Positions 1-8,611 of a stretch of 64,000 bases of DNA are shown here, one piece after another. The position numbers were made by a program, and so were the translations under genes. This stretch comes from CAVYOE01 sp963770155. Its GTDB lineage: Bacteria; Actinomycetota; Thermoleophilia; Solirubrobacterales; 70-9. The DNA is taken from contig CAVYOE010000001.1 in assembly GCA_963770155.1 (NCBI GenBank), positions 310,001 to 374,000 on the forward strand. The letters run 5' to 3'. Under the pieces are notes generated by a model. It ran no database searches. It had not been told where the DNA came from and saw nothing but the letters and a program-made list of their open reading frames with translations. Position 1 is the first letter of the stretch. Each line of letters opens with the position of its first letter.

Positions 1-590
1 CGATGGCGGCGATCGACCGCCTCCATACGACCGCGGAGAGCCACCGGCGCACCCTGATCGTCGAGGTCATGGGCCGGCACGCGGGCTGGATCGCCTTTCA
101 CGCCGGGGTCGCGGGCGGCGCCAACGTGATCCTGATCCCCGAGCTTCCGTTCGAGATCGAGCGGGTCTGCGAGTACATCGAGCGCCGCTTCGAGAGCCAG
201 TACTCGCCGATCCTGGTTGTTGCCGAGGGGGCCCAGCCCAAGGGCGGCTTCCCCGAGCAGGACGAGGCGCCGACGGACGCCTTCGGCCATGCCCGTCTGG
301 GCGGCATCGCCCACTGGCTCGAGGGAGAAATCGAGCGGCGGACCGGGCATGAGGCGCGGGCGACGGTCCTCGGCCACGTGCAGCGCGGCGGCACGCCCTC
401 TGCCTTCGACCGGGTCCTCGCCACACGGTTCGGCCTCCACGCAATCGACGCCGTGGATGCCGGCGAGTGGGGAAAGATGACTTCCCTGCGGGCCACCGAC
501 ATCGAGCTGGTCGAGCTGGCCGAGGCAACCGCCGAACCCAAGCTCGTCCCGGAGAGCCTCTACCGCGAGGCCGAGGTTTTCTTCGGTTGA
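1..590 (+). CDS. pfkA: 6-phosphofructokinase, C-terminal part (cut by window edge)
   Basis: Phosphorylates fructose-6-phosphate in glycolysis; ATP or pyrophosphate could be the donor. About 195 residues are present and the frame is open to the left edge, so the ATG at 3 is internal and the N-terminal nucleotide-binding half lies outside. Two family signatures are visible: EVMGRHAGWIA, part of the substrate-binding region, and LGHVQRGGTPSAFDR, the classic phosphofructokinase signature near the C-terminus. The donor cannot be decided because the glycine-rich N-terminal motif is missing. The stop overlaps the TTG start of the next gene (TTGA), suggesting co-transcription. Confidence 0.93.
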   Translation, partial: MAAIDRLHTTAESHRRTLIVEVMGRHAGWIAFHAGVAGGANVILIPELPFEIERVCEYIERRFESQYSPILVVAEGAQPKGGFPEQDEAPTDAFGHARLGGIAHWLEGEIERRTGHEARATVLGHVQRGGTPSAFDRVLATRFGLHAIDAVDAGEWGKMTSLRATDIELVELAEATAEPKLVPESLYREAEVFFG

Positions 591-1174
591 GGGCCTGTGT
601 GCCGGCCCTCGCGGCCGTTCTGGTGCTGGTGTTCGGAGCCGGCTGCGGCGAGACCGGCTCGGGCCCCGGCGACGGCCCGCTGCGCGTCTACATGAGCGTG
701 CCGCTGAGCGGCGAGCGGGCCGCGGAAGGCCGCCGTCTGGCAGACGGCGCCGAGCGGGCCCTGGCAGAGGCCGGCGGCCATGCCGGCGACCGCGAGATCG
801 AGCTCGAGGTGCTCGACGACACCGGCGGCGGCACGAAGTGGAGCGCCGTGGCCACCGGGGACAACGCCCGTACTGCAAGCGAGGACGCCGACACGATCGC
901 CTACATCGGGGAGCTCGACACGACCGCGACCGCGACCTCGCTCCCGATCACCGACCTCGCCGAGATCCCGCAGCTCGTTCTCGGCGAGGTGCCTTCCGAC
1001 CTCGACGTCGACAACGAGATCTTGCCGATTGCGGCCGGTAAGGACGAGAATGCCGGCGGGACTGCGATGCAGCTGGCCCTTGACGCGATCGAGGCGGCGG
1101 GCGACGACGGCACCGACCGAACCGTCGTCCGTGAGGAGCTGCGCGACCTGGCGGCTAGCCGGTCCTCTCCCTGA
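587..1174 (+). CDS. Shortened amino-acid-type ABC substrate-binding lipoprotein
   Basis: About 195 residues from the TTG that overlaps the pfkA stop. A hydrophobic signal runs into a lipobox-like LVFGAGC, so lipid attachment at Cys is predicted. The following part (LRVYMSVPLSGERA) looks like the start of a Leu/Ile/Val-type periplasmic-binding fold. The family usually has about 380 residues in two lobes. Here the first lobe (to about residue 145) is followed at once by a segment like the C-terminal helix (GGTAMQLALDAIEAAGDDG), so most of the second lobe is absent. It may be an internally deleted relic or a shortened sensor. No permease or ATPase lies beside it. The 3' end overlaps the convergent hydrolase by 20 nt. 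Confidence 0.55.
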   Translation: MRACVPALAAVLVLVFGAGCGETGSGPGDGPLRVYMSVPLSGERAAEGRRLADGAERALAEAGGHAGDREIELEVLDDTGGGTKWSAVATGDNARTASEDADTIAYIGELDTTATATSLPITDLAEIPQLVLGEVPSDLDVDNEILPIAAGKDENAGGTAMQLALDAIEAAGDDGTDRTVVREELRDLAASRSSP

Positions 1175-1805
1175 CCCAGTTCCCCAGCTCGGGGATCAGC
1201 CGCGGGTCGATCGTGTGCGGCATGCGCGACTCGTGGTAGGTGACATCGAGTCCGCCGGCCTCGAGCTGGTCGCGGGCGGTGCGGCCGAACTCGACCGAGA
1301 TCACCGGATCGAGCTCGCCGTGGGTGATCATCACCGGCAGGCTCTTGCGTGCGGCGAGGTCGGGCTCCCAACCGTCGACGGTGGGGATGAAGCCGCTCAT
1401 CGCCAGAATGCCGGCCGGTCGCGGGCGGCCGGGGCTCAACCCGAGTGCATAGGACATCACCGCCCCTTGGCTGAACCCACCGAGGATCGTCCGGTCCCAA
1501 GCAAGGCCGTGGTCCTCGAGCAGGGAGTCGAAGAACGTCTCCAGCTGTCTGGAAGTGGCCTCGAAGCTCCGCGGCTCAGGGCGGCCGACCTGCATGAAGC
1601 GGTACCAGTGCCGACCCCCCGGAGGCTCGTCGGTGATCGGCCCACCGGGAGCGACGCCGAGGAGCCGCTTGTCCGGGTCGAGGATGTCGAGGAACGGAAA
1701 GAGGTCTTCCTCGCTGGTGCCGCGGCCGTGCATCAGTACGAGCACGCCCTCTGCCTCGCCGGCCGGTTCCCGTACGCGATGGACCAGCTCGGCGGTGTTG
1801 CTCAA
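1155..1805 (-). CDS. MhqD-like carboxylesterase / dienelactone-hydrolase-type alpha/beta hydrolase
   Basis: A 216-residue cytoplasmic alpha/beta hydrolase of the phospholipase/carboxylesterase family. The nucleophile elbow is GFSQGAVM (G-x-S-x-G), LMHGRG forms the oxyanion region, and the probable acid and His are in ELDPVIS and MPHTID. I place the start at TTG 1805, which overlaps the upstream dioxygenase stop as TTGA. A longer reading up to 2186 would run inside that gene. The pairing with an MhqO-type dioxygenase matches the mhqO-mhqD pair of Bacillus subtilis, linked to quinone and catechol detoxification. The substrate is unknown. Confidence 0.85.
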   Translation of the reverse strand: MSNTAELVHRVREPAGEAEGVLVLMHGRGTSEEDLFPFLDILDPDKRLLGVAPGGPITDEPPGGRHWYRFMQVGRPEPRSFEATSRQLETFFDSLLEDHGLAWDRTILGGFSQGAVMSYALGLSPGRPRPAGILAMSGFIPTVDGWEPDLAARKSLPVMITHGELDPVISVEFGRTARDQLEAGGLDVTYHESRMPHTIDPRLIPELGNWVRERTG

Positions 1806-2731
1806 GCTTTGACCGAGCGCGGGTTCTTGATCGGCCGCAGATTCGGCTCGATCTGGTCGCGCAGGTGCTCGATGAACGGGGGCAGCGACAGCTTCTCGCC
1901 GAGATGCTCGAGTGGCTCGTCCACCGTGAACCCGGGCCCTAACGTGGCTATCTCGAACAGGACGCCGCTCGGCTCGCGGAAGTAGATCGATTTGAAGTAG
2001 AAGCGGTCGATCACCGGAGTCGCCTCGGCACCGGCCCCGGAGGCGCGGTCCCGCCATGCCTCGTGCTCCTCGATCTCCGACGCCCAGGCAATGTGGTGGA
2101 CCGTCCCGGCGCCCTGCAGCCCGCGCTCGGCGGGCGGATCGATGTAGCCCCAAAGCCCGCCGCGGCTTTCCCCACGCGCCTCCCAATCGGAGCCCTCGGG
2201 TCCGTCGACCGGCTCGAACTCGAGCGCCTCGAGCAGGGGCCGGCTGGCCTCCGGGCTGGTCGAGTACGCGATCGCGCCATCGAAGCCCTGCAGCGCCATC
2301 TCGGGCGGAATCTCGGGATGCTCAGCGACCAGGGGCTCATCGCCCGCGTCCGAGGTGGTCACCGCAAGCCCAAGCCCCTCCGGGTCGGTGAAGCGCAGGT
2401 CGCCCTGATCCGTGCGCTCCGATTCGATCCCGTTCTGCTCCAGGCGCTCGGCCCAAAAGCTGACCGCATCGTCGGAGCCGACCCGGAAGCGGATGCTGTG
2501 GATCATGCCGGCGCCGTCACGGCCATCCGGGACCCCCGGGAACTCGAAGAAGGTGAGGTCAGCCCCGGCGCTTCCTTTCTCGTCAGCGAAGAAGAGGTGG
2601 TAGACGTCGGTGTTGTCCTGGTTGACGGTCTTCTTCACCAGCCGCAGGCCCATGACCCCGACGTAGAAGTCGACGTTCTTCTGGCCGTTCTCGGTGATCG
2701 CGGTGATGTGGTGGATGCCTTCGAGCTTCAT
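1802..2731 (-). CDS. MhqO-like ring-cleaving dioxygenase (two VOC domains)
   Basis: A 309-residue vicinal-oxygen-chelate protein with two glyoxalase-like halves (about 1-135 and 150-300). The N-terminus LEGIHHITAITENGQKNVDF is typical of the putative ring-cleaving dioxygenase group (MhqO, PcpA, LinE) that opens hydroquinone- or catechol-like rings with Fe(II). Metal-ligand candidates are His in GIHHIT, His in TVHHIAWA and Glu in GVLFEIA. The ATG overlaps the stop of the upstream dehydrogenase (ATGA) and the stop overlaps the hydrolase start, so the genes are translationally coupled. The exact aromatic substrate is inferred only from context. Confidence 0.87.
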   Translation of the reverse strand: MKLEGIHHITAITENGQKNVDFYVGVMGLRLVKKTVNQDNTDVYHLFFADEKGSAGADLTFFEFPGVPDGRDGAGMIHSIRFRVGSDDAVSFWAERLEQNGIESERTDQGDLRFTDPEGLGLAVTTSDAGDEPLVAEHPEIPPEMALQGFDGAIAYSTSPEASRPLLEALEFEPVDGPEGSDWEARGESRGGLWGYIDPPAERGLQGAGTVHHIAWASEIEEHEAWRDRASGAGAEATPVIDRFYFKSIYFREPSGVLFEIATLGPGFTVDEPLEHLGEKLSLPPFIEHLRDQIEPNLRPIKNPRSVKA

Positions 2732-5553
2732 CGAACTCCATTGGTGGTGGGTTGTGAATGCCGGGTCAGGCGCTCGAGCGTGAGCAAGGGTGACTCGTAC
2801 ATCTTCCCCGTTGCCCGCTCCATCGCGATCTCACACGTTCGGTTGCTCGAAAGGTAGGCGTCGAAGTCGCGGCCGGCGAGCTCCGCCGCCTCATCGCGAG
2901 TCGCGGCCTCGGTCAGCTCGGGGTGGAGGAAGCCGCGGTCGCCGGCAAAGCCACAGCACTCGGCCGCAGCCGGGACCACCACCTCCTCGGCGAGGCCGGC
3001 CCCGAGCGCCTGCAGGGCGCGGTCGGTGCCGATGTGCCGCGCCGAGCAGGTCGGGTGTATTGCGACCGAGCCCAGCTTGTGCGCCGGTTCGAGCCGCTCC
3101 AGCAGCCTCGCGGCCCAGGCGACCGAGTCGAGCACCTCGAGCTTCTGCATCCGGTCTCGGCCCTGATCGTCGAGTGCCGGCGGGATCTCGGCGCTGATTC
3201 CATTCGCGCACGAGCTGGCGTCGATCACCACCGGCAGCTCGCCTCCGTCGCTCCAGCGCCACAGCGCCTCGGCGGTGTGCGTGGACATCCACTTGTGTCC
3301 TTCGAGCTGGCCCTTCGAGTGCCACGGGGTGCCACAGCAATGCCCGGCGACGTCATCGGGGATCCAGACGGGGAGCCCGGCGCGGCGTGAGACCTCGACC
3401 AGCGCTTCAGGCAGGCTCCGCTCGCCATCGGCCTGCGGTGAGTTGCCGAAGATCCGGTTGATGCACGCCGGGAGATACACAGCCGCCGCCCCGTCGCGGA
3501 CGGTCGCCGGGAGGCGCTTCGCCGGCCGCGGCATCGCGGAGCCCCGGCGGCTCCGCCTCGCCACCGGCCCGCCGAGGCGCAGCCCGAGGCGGGAGGCGCG
3601 CTCTACCGAAGCCCAGCGCTTTGCCGCCGACAGGGCCGCGCGCTGTCCCCGGGGGGAGTTTTGGTCTGCGCGCAGGTCCTTGATCAGCGTGCCGGTGTCG
3701 ATCGCCAGCGGGCAGGCGAGACGGCAGCTGCCGTCGGCGGCACAGGTTTCCTCGGCGTCGTACTCGTACTCCTCTTCGAGCGCCGCCAGCACCGGGGACC
3801 CAGCCGGCTGACGCGCCATCTCGCGCCGCAGGACGATCCGCTGCCGCGGCGTCGTGGTCAGGTGGCGGCTGGGGCAGACCGGTTCGCAGAACCCGCACTC
3901 GACGCAGGTGGTCGCGACCTCCTCGATCGGCGGGGTGGACTTCAGGTTGCGCAGGTGAACCCCGGGGTCGCGGTTGAGCAGGACACCCGGCGCCAGAACA
4001 CCGTCGGGATCGGCGAGCTGTTTGATCTGCCACATCAGGTCGGTGGCCAGCTCGCCCCACTCGCGCTCGACGTACGGCGCCATGTTGACGCCGGTGCCGT
4101 GCTCAGCCTTGAGTGAGCCGTCGTACTTGTCGAGGATCAGCTCCACCAGCGCGCCCATGAACTTCTCGTAGCGCTCGAGGTCCTCCGGCTTGGTGAAGTC
4201 GGGGGTGAGCATGAAGTGGAGGTTCCCCGCCGAGGTGTGGCCGGCAACGCCGGTGAGGAAGCCGTGCTCGCCGAGGAGCGCCTGGATGTCGCGGGCCGAC
4301 TCGGCGATCCGGGCGGGTGGGACACAGACGTCCTCGATGATCAGCGAGGTGCCCGGCGGGCGCAGCCTGCCGATCAGGCCGTGCAGCCCCTCGCGGACCG
4401 TCCAGGCGACCTCGATCCGCTCGGGCTCGCGGGAGAAGTCGGGCTCCCGGATCAGCTCATGCTCGCGGAGCAGTTCGAGCGCCTTCGCCTCGTGGGCGTC
4501 GAGCTCGCCGCCGGAATCGGCGCCGAACTCGACCAGGAGCGCCGCCGACTCGGGCGGCAGCTCCATCCAGTCGGCAGGGGCGCCGGGAATGTTCTGGCTG
4601 GCGACCATCAGCGCCGGCGCCACCATCAGCTCGACCGCGCTGGCCCCGGCCTCGACCAGCTCCGGCACCGGCGCGCAAGCCGCGTCGATGTCGGGGAAGT
4701 GGATCCAGGAGATGGTCGTGTGCCGGGGAAGGGGGACGGTTTCGAAGGTGGCCGAGGCGATGAAGGCCAGCGTTCCTTCGGAACCGACCAGGAGCCGGCG
4801 GAAGATCTGCACCGGCTCGTCCTCGTCGAGGAAAGCGCAGAGCCGATAGCCGGTCGTGTTCTTGATCGCGAACTTGCTCCGGATCTTCTCGGTCAGCGTC
4901 TGGTCGGCCCGGATCTGGTCGCGGATCTGCTCCAGCCCGGAAGCCAGCTCCGGCTCGGCCTCGGCAAACTTCCGGCCGGCCCCCGGGTCCGCGGTGTCGA
5001 TCGAGGTGCCGGACGGGAGAACGAAGGTCAGCGCGGAGACCGTCTGGTAGGAGTCGGCGACGACGCCGCAGCGCATGCCGCCGGAGTTGTTGGCGATTAC
5101 CCCGCCGACGGTGGCGATCTCGGTGCTCGCCGGGTCGGGCCCGAGCTTGCGGCCGTGCAGGGAGAGGATCTTGTTGGCGTGGCCGAGGACGGTTCCGGGT
5201 CCGATCCGCGCCCGCGCGCCGCGGTCGAGCACCTCGACACCGCGGAAATGGCGCCGCACGTCGACCATGATCCCGTCGCCTTGCGCCTGACCGTTGAGGC
5301 TTGTTCCCCCCGCCCGTAGGGTCACCGGCACCCCGCTCGCGCGGGCAAACTCAAAGACCCTCGCTACGTCCTCGCCGTCGTGGGCCATCACCACTGCCTT
5401 CGGGATCACCCGGTAGGGGCTGGCGTCGGATGCGTAGCGGACGAGGTCGCTGACCCGGGCCAGGACCCGGTCACCGCCGAGCAGGTCCTCGAGCTCGGTT
5501 CGCAGCGGCTGCGGCGTGCCGCCCGCGAGCTCGTCTGGGACGCGGTCGCTCAG
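2728..5553 (-). CDS. FAD-linked 2-hydroxyacid (D-lactate type) dehydrogenase fused to Fe-S / CCG reductase module
   Basis: About 941 residues. An FAD-binding PCMH domain near the N-terminus (RAGGTSLNGQAQGDG, GGVIANNSGG) is followed by an FAD-oxidase C domain. Near residue 550 comes a 4Fe-4S motif CVECGFCEPVCP, with a second cluster (CAADGSCRLACP) near 605, then two CCG motifs (HCCGTPWHSKG near 740, ECCGFAGDRGF near 867). This is the layout of D-lactate/glycolate-type dehydrogenases that pass electrons to the quinone pool. The only start near the conserved N-terminus is CTG 5553, overlapping the upstream stop as CTGA. The nearest standard start (5757) lies 68 codons inside the previous gene. 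Next to a 2-oxoacid decarboxylase, the substrate may be a mandelate-like hydroxyacid. Confidence 0.85.
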   Translation of the reverse strand: MSDRVPDELAGGTPQPLRTELEDLLGGDRVLARVSDLVRYASDASPYRVIPKAVVMAHDGEDVARVFEFARASGVPVTLRAGGTSLNGQAQGDGIMVDVRRHFRGVEVLDRGARARIGPGTVLGHANKILSLHGRKLGPDPASTEIATVGGVIANNSGGMRCGVVADSYQTVSALTFVLPSGTSIDTADPGAGRKFAEAEPELASGLEQIRDQIRADQTLTEKIRSKFAIKNTTGYRLCAFLDEDEPVQIFRRLLVGSEGTLAFIASATFETVPLPRHTTISWIHFPDIDAACAPVPELVEAGASAVELMVAPALMVASQNIPGAPADWMELPPESAALLVEFGADSGGELDAHEAKALELLREHELIREPDFSREPERIEVAWTVREGLHGLIGRLRPPGTSLIIEDVCVPPARIAESARDIQALLGEHGFLTGVAGHTSAGNLHFMLTPDFTKPEDLERYEKFMGALVELILDKYDGSLKAEHGTGVNMAPYVEREWGELATDLMWQIKQLADPDGVLAPGVLLNRDPGVHLRNLKSTPPIEEVATTCVECGFCEPVCPSRHLTTTPRQRIVLRREMARQPAGSPVLAALEEEYEYDAEETCAADGSCRLACPLAIDTGTLIKDLRADQNSPRGQRAALSAAKRWASVERASRLGLRLGGPVARRSRRGSAMPRPAKRLPATVRDGAAAVYLPACINRIFGNSPQADGERSLPEALVEVSRRAGLPVWIPDDVAGHCCGTPWHSKGQLEGHKWMSTHTAEALWRWSDGGELPVVIDASSCANGISAEIPPALDDQGRDRMQKLEVLDSVAWAARLLERLEPAHKLGSVAIHPTCSARHIGTDRALQALGAGLAEEVVVPAAAECCGFAGDRGFLHPELTEAATRDEAAELAGRDFDAYLSSNRTCEIAMERATGKMYESPLLTLERLTRHSQPTTNGVR

Positions 5554-7148
5554 AACAGCGCCATCCCCGGCGTCACCGGCACCTCGATCAGCTCCGGCGC
5601 CGAGGACTCGAAGGCCGCCTTCAGAGACTCGTGCAGCTCGTCGCGCCCGCTCACCTGCTTCGAGGCGACGCCGTAGCCCCCTGCGACCGCGGCGACATCG
5701 AGCTTCGGCAGGTCGAGGCCGGGCGCTCCCTTGACCTCCTCGATGTCGGCGAACCACTTCAGGATCGCGTACTCCTCGTTGCGGAGCACGAGAAAGGTGA
5801 CCGGGACCTGGTAGGCGACCGCGGACCAGAGCCCCGCGATCGCGTACTGGGCCGAGCCCTCACCGAGGACGCAGACGACCGGCCGGTCGGGCTGCGCCAG
5901 CTGCACCCCGATCGCCGCGGCCAACCCGTAGCCGAGCCCGCCGCCCGCCCCGAAGTAATAGCTCCCGGGCTTCGACAGTCTCATCTGGTTGCGCAGTGCC
6001 AGAGTGGACGAGGGCGACTCGAGTACGACGATTCCGTCCTCGGGAAAGACGCTCCCGAGCGTGTGGTGGACGAGGGTGGGGGTGAGGGGGTCGGAGTCCT
6101 CGCCGGGCGCCGGGTCGGGAAGGGGGTCGGGCTCGGCCCGGTTCGCTTCGCTCACCTCGGCAAGCAAAGCTTCGAGGGTCAGCGCGACGTCGGCGACGAT
6201 CGCCTCGCCCATCGGGGCCCGGGCGGCCTCATCGGGGTCGCTGGTGATCGCGACCAGCTCGGCTCCGTCGGGAAGCAGCGGGCCGGGGATGTAGGGGTAG
6301 TAGGGGAAGACCGAGGAACCGGCCACCAGAATCAGATCGCGGCCCTTGAGCGTCTCGGCGAGCGGGCCGATCGCGGGGGGCAGCACGCCCTGGAACAGGG
6401 GATGGCCCTCGGGGAAGCCGAGCCTGCCGCCACCCGGGGCCGGGGAGGCGAACACGGGCAGCTTCTGCTTCTCGGCCAGCGCGACCGCCGTCTCCCAGCC
6501 GCCGCTGGCGTCGATCTCGGGTCCGGCGACGAAGACCGGGTTCTTTGCGGCGTCGAGCCGCTTCGCCAGATCGCCCACCGCCTCGGGATCAGCGGTTGCC
6601 CTGGCAACGACCGAGCGCGAGATCGCGTGCCTGGTCTCGGCCTCGTCGGCCTCGGAGGTCCAGTCGTCCATCGGCAGCGAGACGAAGGTGGGGCCCTTGG
6701 GCGGGATCGAGGCGAGGTGCAGGCCGCGTGCGAGAGCAGCGACGGCGTCCTCGGCGCGAGGGGTCTCATAGGCCCACTTGACGAAGGGGTAGGTCGTGCG
6801 GACCGCGTCGCGGTGGGTGAGGTTCGCCTGCATCGTCATCTGCGCCCGCACCTGCTGGCCGGCGGTGACCAGCAGCGGCGAGTGATTGGCCTGCGCGTTG
6901 AAAATGGCGCCCATCGCGTTGCCGACTCCGGGGGCGGTGTGGAGGTTGACGTTGGTGACCCGGCCCGAGGCCTGGGCGTAGCCGTCGGCCATCCCGACCA
7001 CGACCGCCTCCTGCAACCCGAGGATGTAGCGGAAGTCGTCGGGGAACTCGGCGAGCATCGGCAGCTCGGTCGAGCCGGGGTTGCCGAACATCGTCGTCAT
7101 CCCGCGCTCGCGGAAGAGCTCGAAGGCAGCCTCACGGACCGTCGCCAT
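5550..7148 (-). CDS. Thiamine-diphosphate 2-oxoacid decarboxylase, benzoylformate-decarboxylase type
   Basis: A 532-residue enzyme of normal length for benzoylformate decarboxylase (about 528), which turns a 2-oxoacid into an aldehyde and CO2. The ThDP glutamate is in GLQEAVVVGMADGYA. Equivalents of the Pseudomonas active-site residues are visible: Ser in GNPGSTELP and His in NLHTAPGVGNAMG. The C-terminal cofactor motif reads GEGSAQYAIAGLW ... LRNEEYA, with Glu in place of the usual Asp of GDG and Arg-Asn in place of Asn-Asn. It is the first gene of a coupled block whose next enzyme would make 2-oxoacids. Other members of the acetolactate synthase/oxalyl-CoA decarboxylase superfamily remain possible. 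Confidence 0.82.
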   Translation of the reverse strand: MATVREAAFELFRERGMTTMFGNPGSTELPMLAEFPDDFRYILGLQEAVVVGMADGYAQASGRVTNVNLHTAPGVGNAMGAIFNAQANHSPLLVTAGQQVRAQMTMQANLTHRDAVRTTYPFVKWAYETPRAEDAVAALARGLHLASIPPKGPTFVSLPMDDWTSEADEAETRHAISRSVVARATADPEAVGDLAKRLDAAKNPVFVAGPEIDASGGWETAVALAEKQKLPVFASPAPGGGRLGFPEGHPLFQGVLPPAIGPLAETLKGRDLILVAGSSVFPYYPYIPGPLLPDGAELVAITSDPDEAARAPMGEAIVADVALTLEALLAEVSEANRAEPDPLPDPAPGEDSDPLTPTLVHHTLGSVFPEDGIVVLESPSSTLALRNQMRLSKPGSYYFGAGGGLGYGLAAAIGVQLAQPDRPVVCVLGEGSAQYAIAGLWSAVAYQVPVTFLVLRNEEYAILKWFADIEEVKGAPGLDLPKLDVAAVAGGYGVASKQVSGRDELHESLKAAFESSAPELIEVPVTPGMALF

Positions 7149-7157
7149 GATCTGACT

Positions 7158-8066
7158 CTAGGAGAGCGCCGCTTCCAACGCCGGCCCCAGCTCGGAATGC
7201 CGGAAGTTGTAGCCGAGGTCCATGGCGCGGCGCGGCATCACGCGCTGGCCGCCCTTGATCACCTCGGCCATCTCCCGGCCGCGCATCAGGTTCAGCGCAA
7301 AGCCCGGGACCCGGATCGCTGCCGGACGGCCCAGAGCGTCGCCGAGTGCCCTGGCGAAGTCCTTGTTCGGAACCGGGTTGGGGGCGGTGGCGTTGATCGT
7401 TCCCGAAACCTCCTCGTTGTCGAGCGCCCAGAGGATGAGGCCGACCTCATCATCGATCGAGATCCAGCTCATGTACTGGTTGCCCTCGCCGATCGGCCCG
7501 CCCACGCCGAGCTTGAACGGCGGCAGCAGCTGCTTCAGGAGGCCTCCGTCGCGGCTCAAGACATGGCCGCTGCGGAAAATGACGGTACGCATCCCCTGCG
7601 ATTCGGCGTCGCGCTCGGCGGCCTCCCACTCGACCACCACCTGGGCCCCGAAATCGTCGCCCGGGGAGGAGTCCTCGTCGACCATCGCCTCGCCGCGGTC
7701 GCCGTAGTAGCCGACCGCCGCTTGGCCGACGAACACCCTGGGGTTCACCCGGGAGGCGCTGACGCCGGCGAGCAGGTTGCGGGTCGAAACTACTCGGGTG
7801 TCCATGATGCGCTGCTTCGCGGCCTCGGTCCAGCGCTGGTTGATCGTTTCCCCGATCAGGTTGACGACGCCGTCAACCTCGTCCAGCGCCTCGGGCGGGG
7901 GGCGCTCCTCGGTCGAGTTCCACGCAAACCACCGCATCGCGGGATTCCTCTGCCTGGCCTTTTCGGGATTGCGGCTGAGCCCGACGACCTCGTCGCCGCG
8001 CGCCAGCAGCGCGTCGCAGACGGCCGCGCCGATCAGTCCCGACGCACCTGTGACCAGGACTCTCAC
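7158..8066 (-). CDS. TIGR01777-family NAD(P)-dependent epimerase (SDR39U1/YfcH type)
   Basis: A 302-residue atypical short-chain dehydrogenase. The N-terminal Rossmann motif GASGLIGAAV binds the dinucleotide. The middle carries VVNLIGETINQRW and VGYYGDRG, both typical of this family. The end is a DUF1731-like tail (MPRRAMDLGYNFRHSELGPAL). The usual length is about 300, so the gene looks complete. The substrate is not known for most members. The start is GTG 8066. The stop lies 9 nt before the TPP enzyme, so read-through transcription into the catabolic block is possible. Confidence 0.9.
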   Translation of the reverse strand: MRVLVTGASGLIGAAVCDALLARGDEVVGLSRNPEKARQRNPAMRWFAWNSTEERPPPEALDEVDGVVNLIGETINQRWTEAAKQRIMDTRVVSTRNLLAGVSASRVNPRVFVGQAAVGYYGDRGEAMVDEDSSPGDDFGAQVVVEWEAAERDAESQGMRTVIFRSGHVLSRDGGLLKQLLPPFKLGVGGPIGEGNQYMSWISIDDEVGLILWALDNEEVSGTINATAPNPVPNKDFARALGDALGRPAAIRVPGFALNLMRGREMAEVIKGGQRVMPRRAMDLGYNFRHSELGPALEAALS

Positions 8067-8108
8067 GGGCGCGGCATCCTAACGACGTAAACCGGTTGAG
8101 CCCGGCAG

Positions 8109-8609
8109 CTAGCCGGAAGCCGAGGCGAGCGCGTCCGCGGCGGCGCGGTCGTGGAGCTGTTGCAGGCGGTCGCGTTGGTGCTCGGCGCGGCGCAGCAGCC
8201 GCGTCAGGTCGATCCCCTCGAGCCGGGAATCGGAGGCGAGGCTCGCCTTGAGCGAGCGCCACAGCTCCGCCTTGCCGGCGACACCGATCGCGAGACCCTC
8301 GAGCTCGACCAGGCGGCTGAGCGGCGAGTAGCCGGTGATCTGGCCGTTCAGCTTGAACCGGCCGAGGCGCTCGCCGACCCAGGCCGCTGTCTGTTTCACG
8401 GGGTTGATCCCGACGTCGAGCCGTCCCATCACCTCACGCAGCTGCTCGCGGTCTTCCTCGATCTCGGTCGTGATCTCGGCGAGCTCGCGCCCGAAGTCGT
8501 TGTCTTCGTTCTGGCCGGCCGCCCGGCGCGCCAGCTCGAGGCCCGCCGTTGCTCCCGCCCAGTGATCGTTCAGGTAGATGCCGAGGAGCTTGTCGGCGGA
8601 GGAAGTCAC
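8109..8609 (-). CDS. Conserved hypothetical helical protein (166 aa)
   Basis: I recognise this only as an actinobacterial hypothetical protein. GTG start at 8609, 2 nt from the malic enzyme stop, so the two are probably co-transcribed. The sequence is almost wholly helical and charged, with no signal peptide or membrane segment. It starts LLGIYLNDHWAGATAGLELA, has paired acidic/basic helices (EEDREQLREVMGRLDV) and a core GLAIGVAGKAELW, suggesting a four-helix, ferritin-like bundle. No clear E-x-x-H metal pairs are seen, so a metal role is not supported. Confidence 0.75.
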   Translation of the reverse strand: MTSSADKLLGIYLNDHWAGATAGLELARRAAGQNEDNDFGRELAEITTEIEEDREQLREVMGRLDVGINPVKQTAAWVGERLGRFKLNGQITGYSPLSRLVELEGLAIGVAGKAELWRSLKASLASDSRLEGIDLTRLLRRAEHQRDRLQQLHDRAAADALASASG

Positions 8610-8611
8610 GC

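Noticed and set aside
5554..5757. Standard start for the FAD dehydrogenase at 5757
   Set aside because: It would overlap the TPP gene by 68 codons with an Arg/Gly-rich, non-conserved sequence.
5631..8090. 819-codon plus-strand frame across the TPP enzyme and epimerase
   Set aside because: Spans two well-supported minus-strand genes and the junction between them; composition typical of antisense GC-rich frames.
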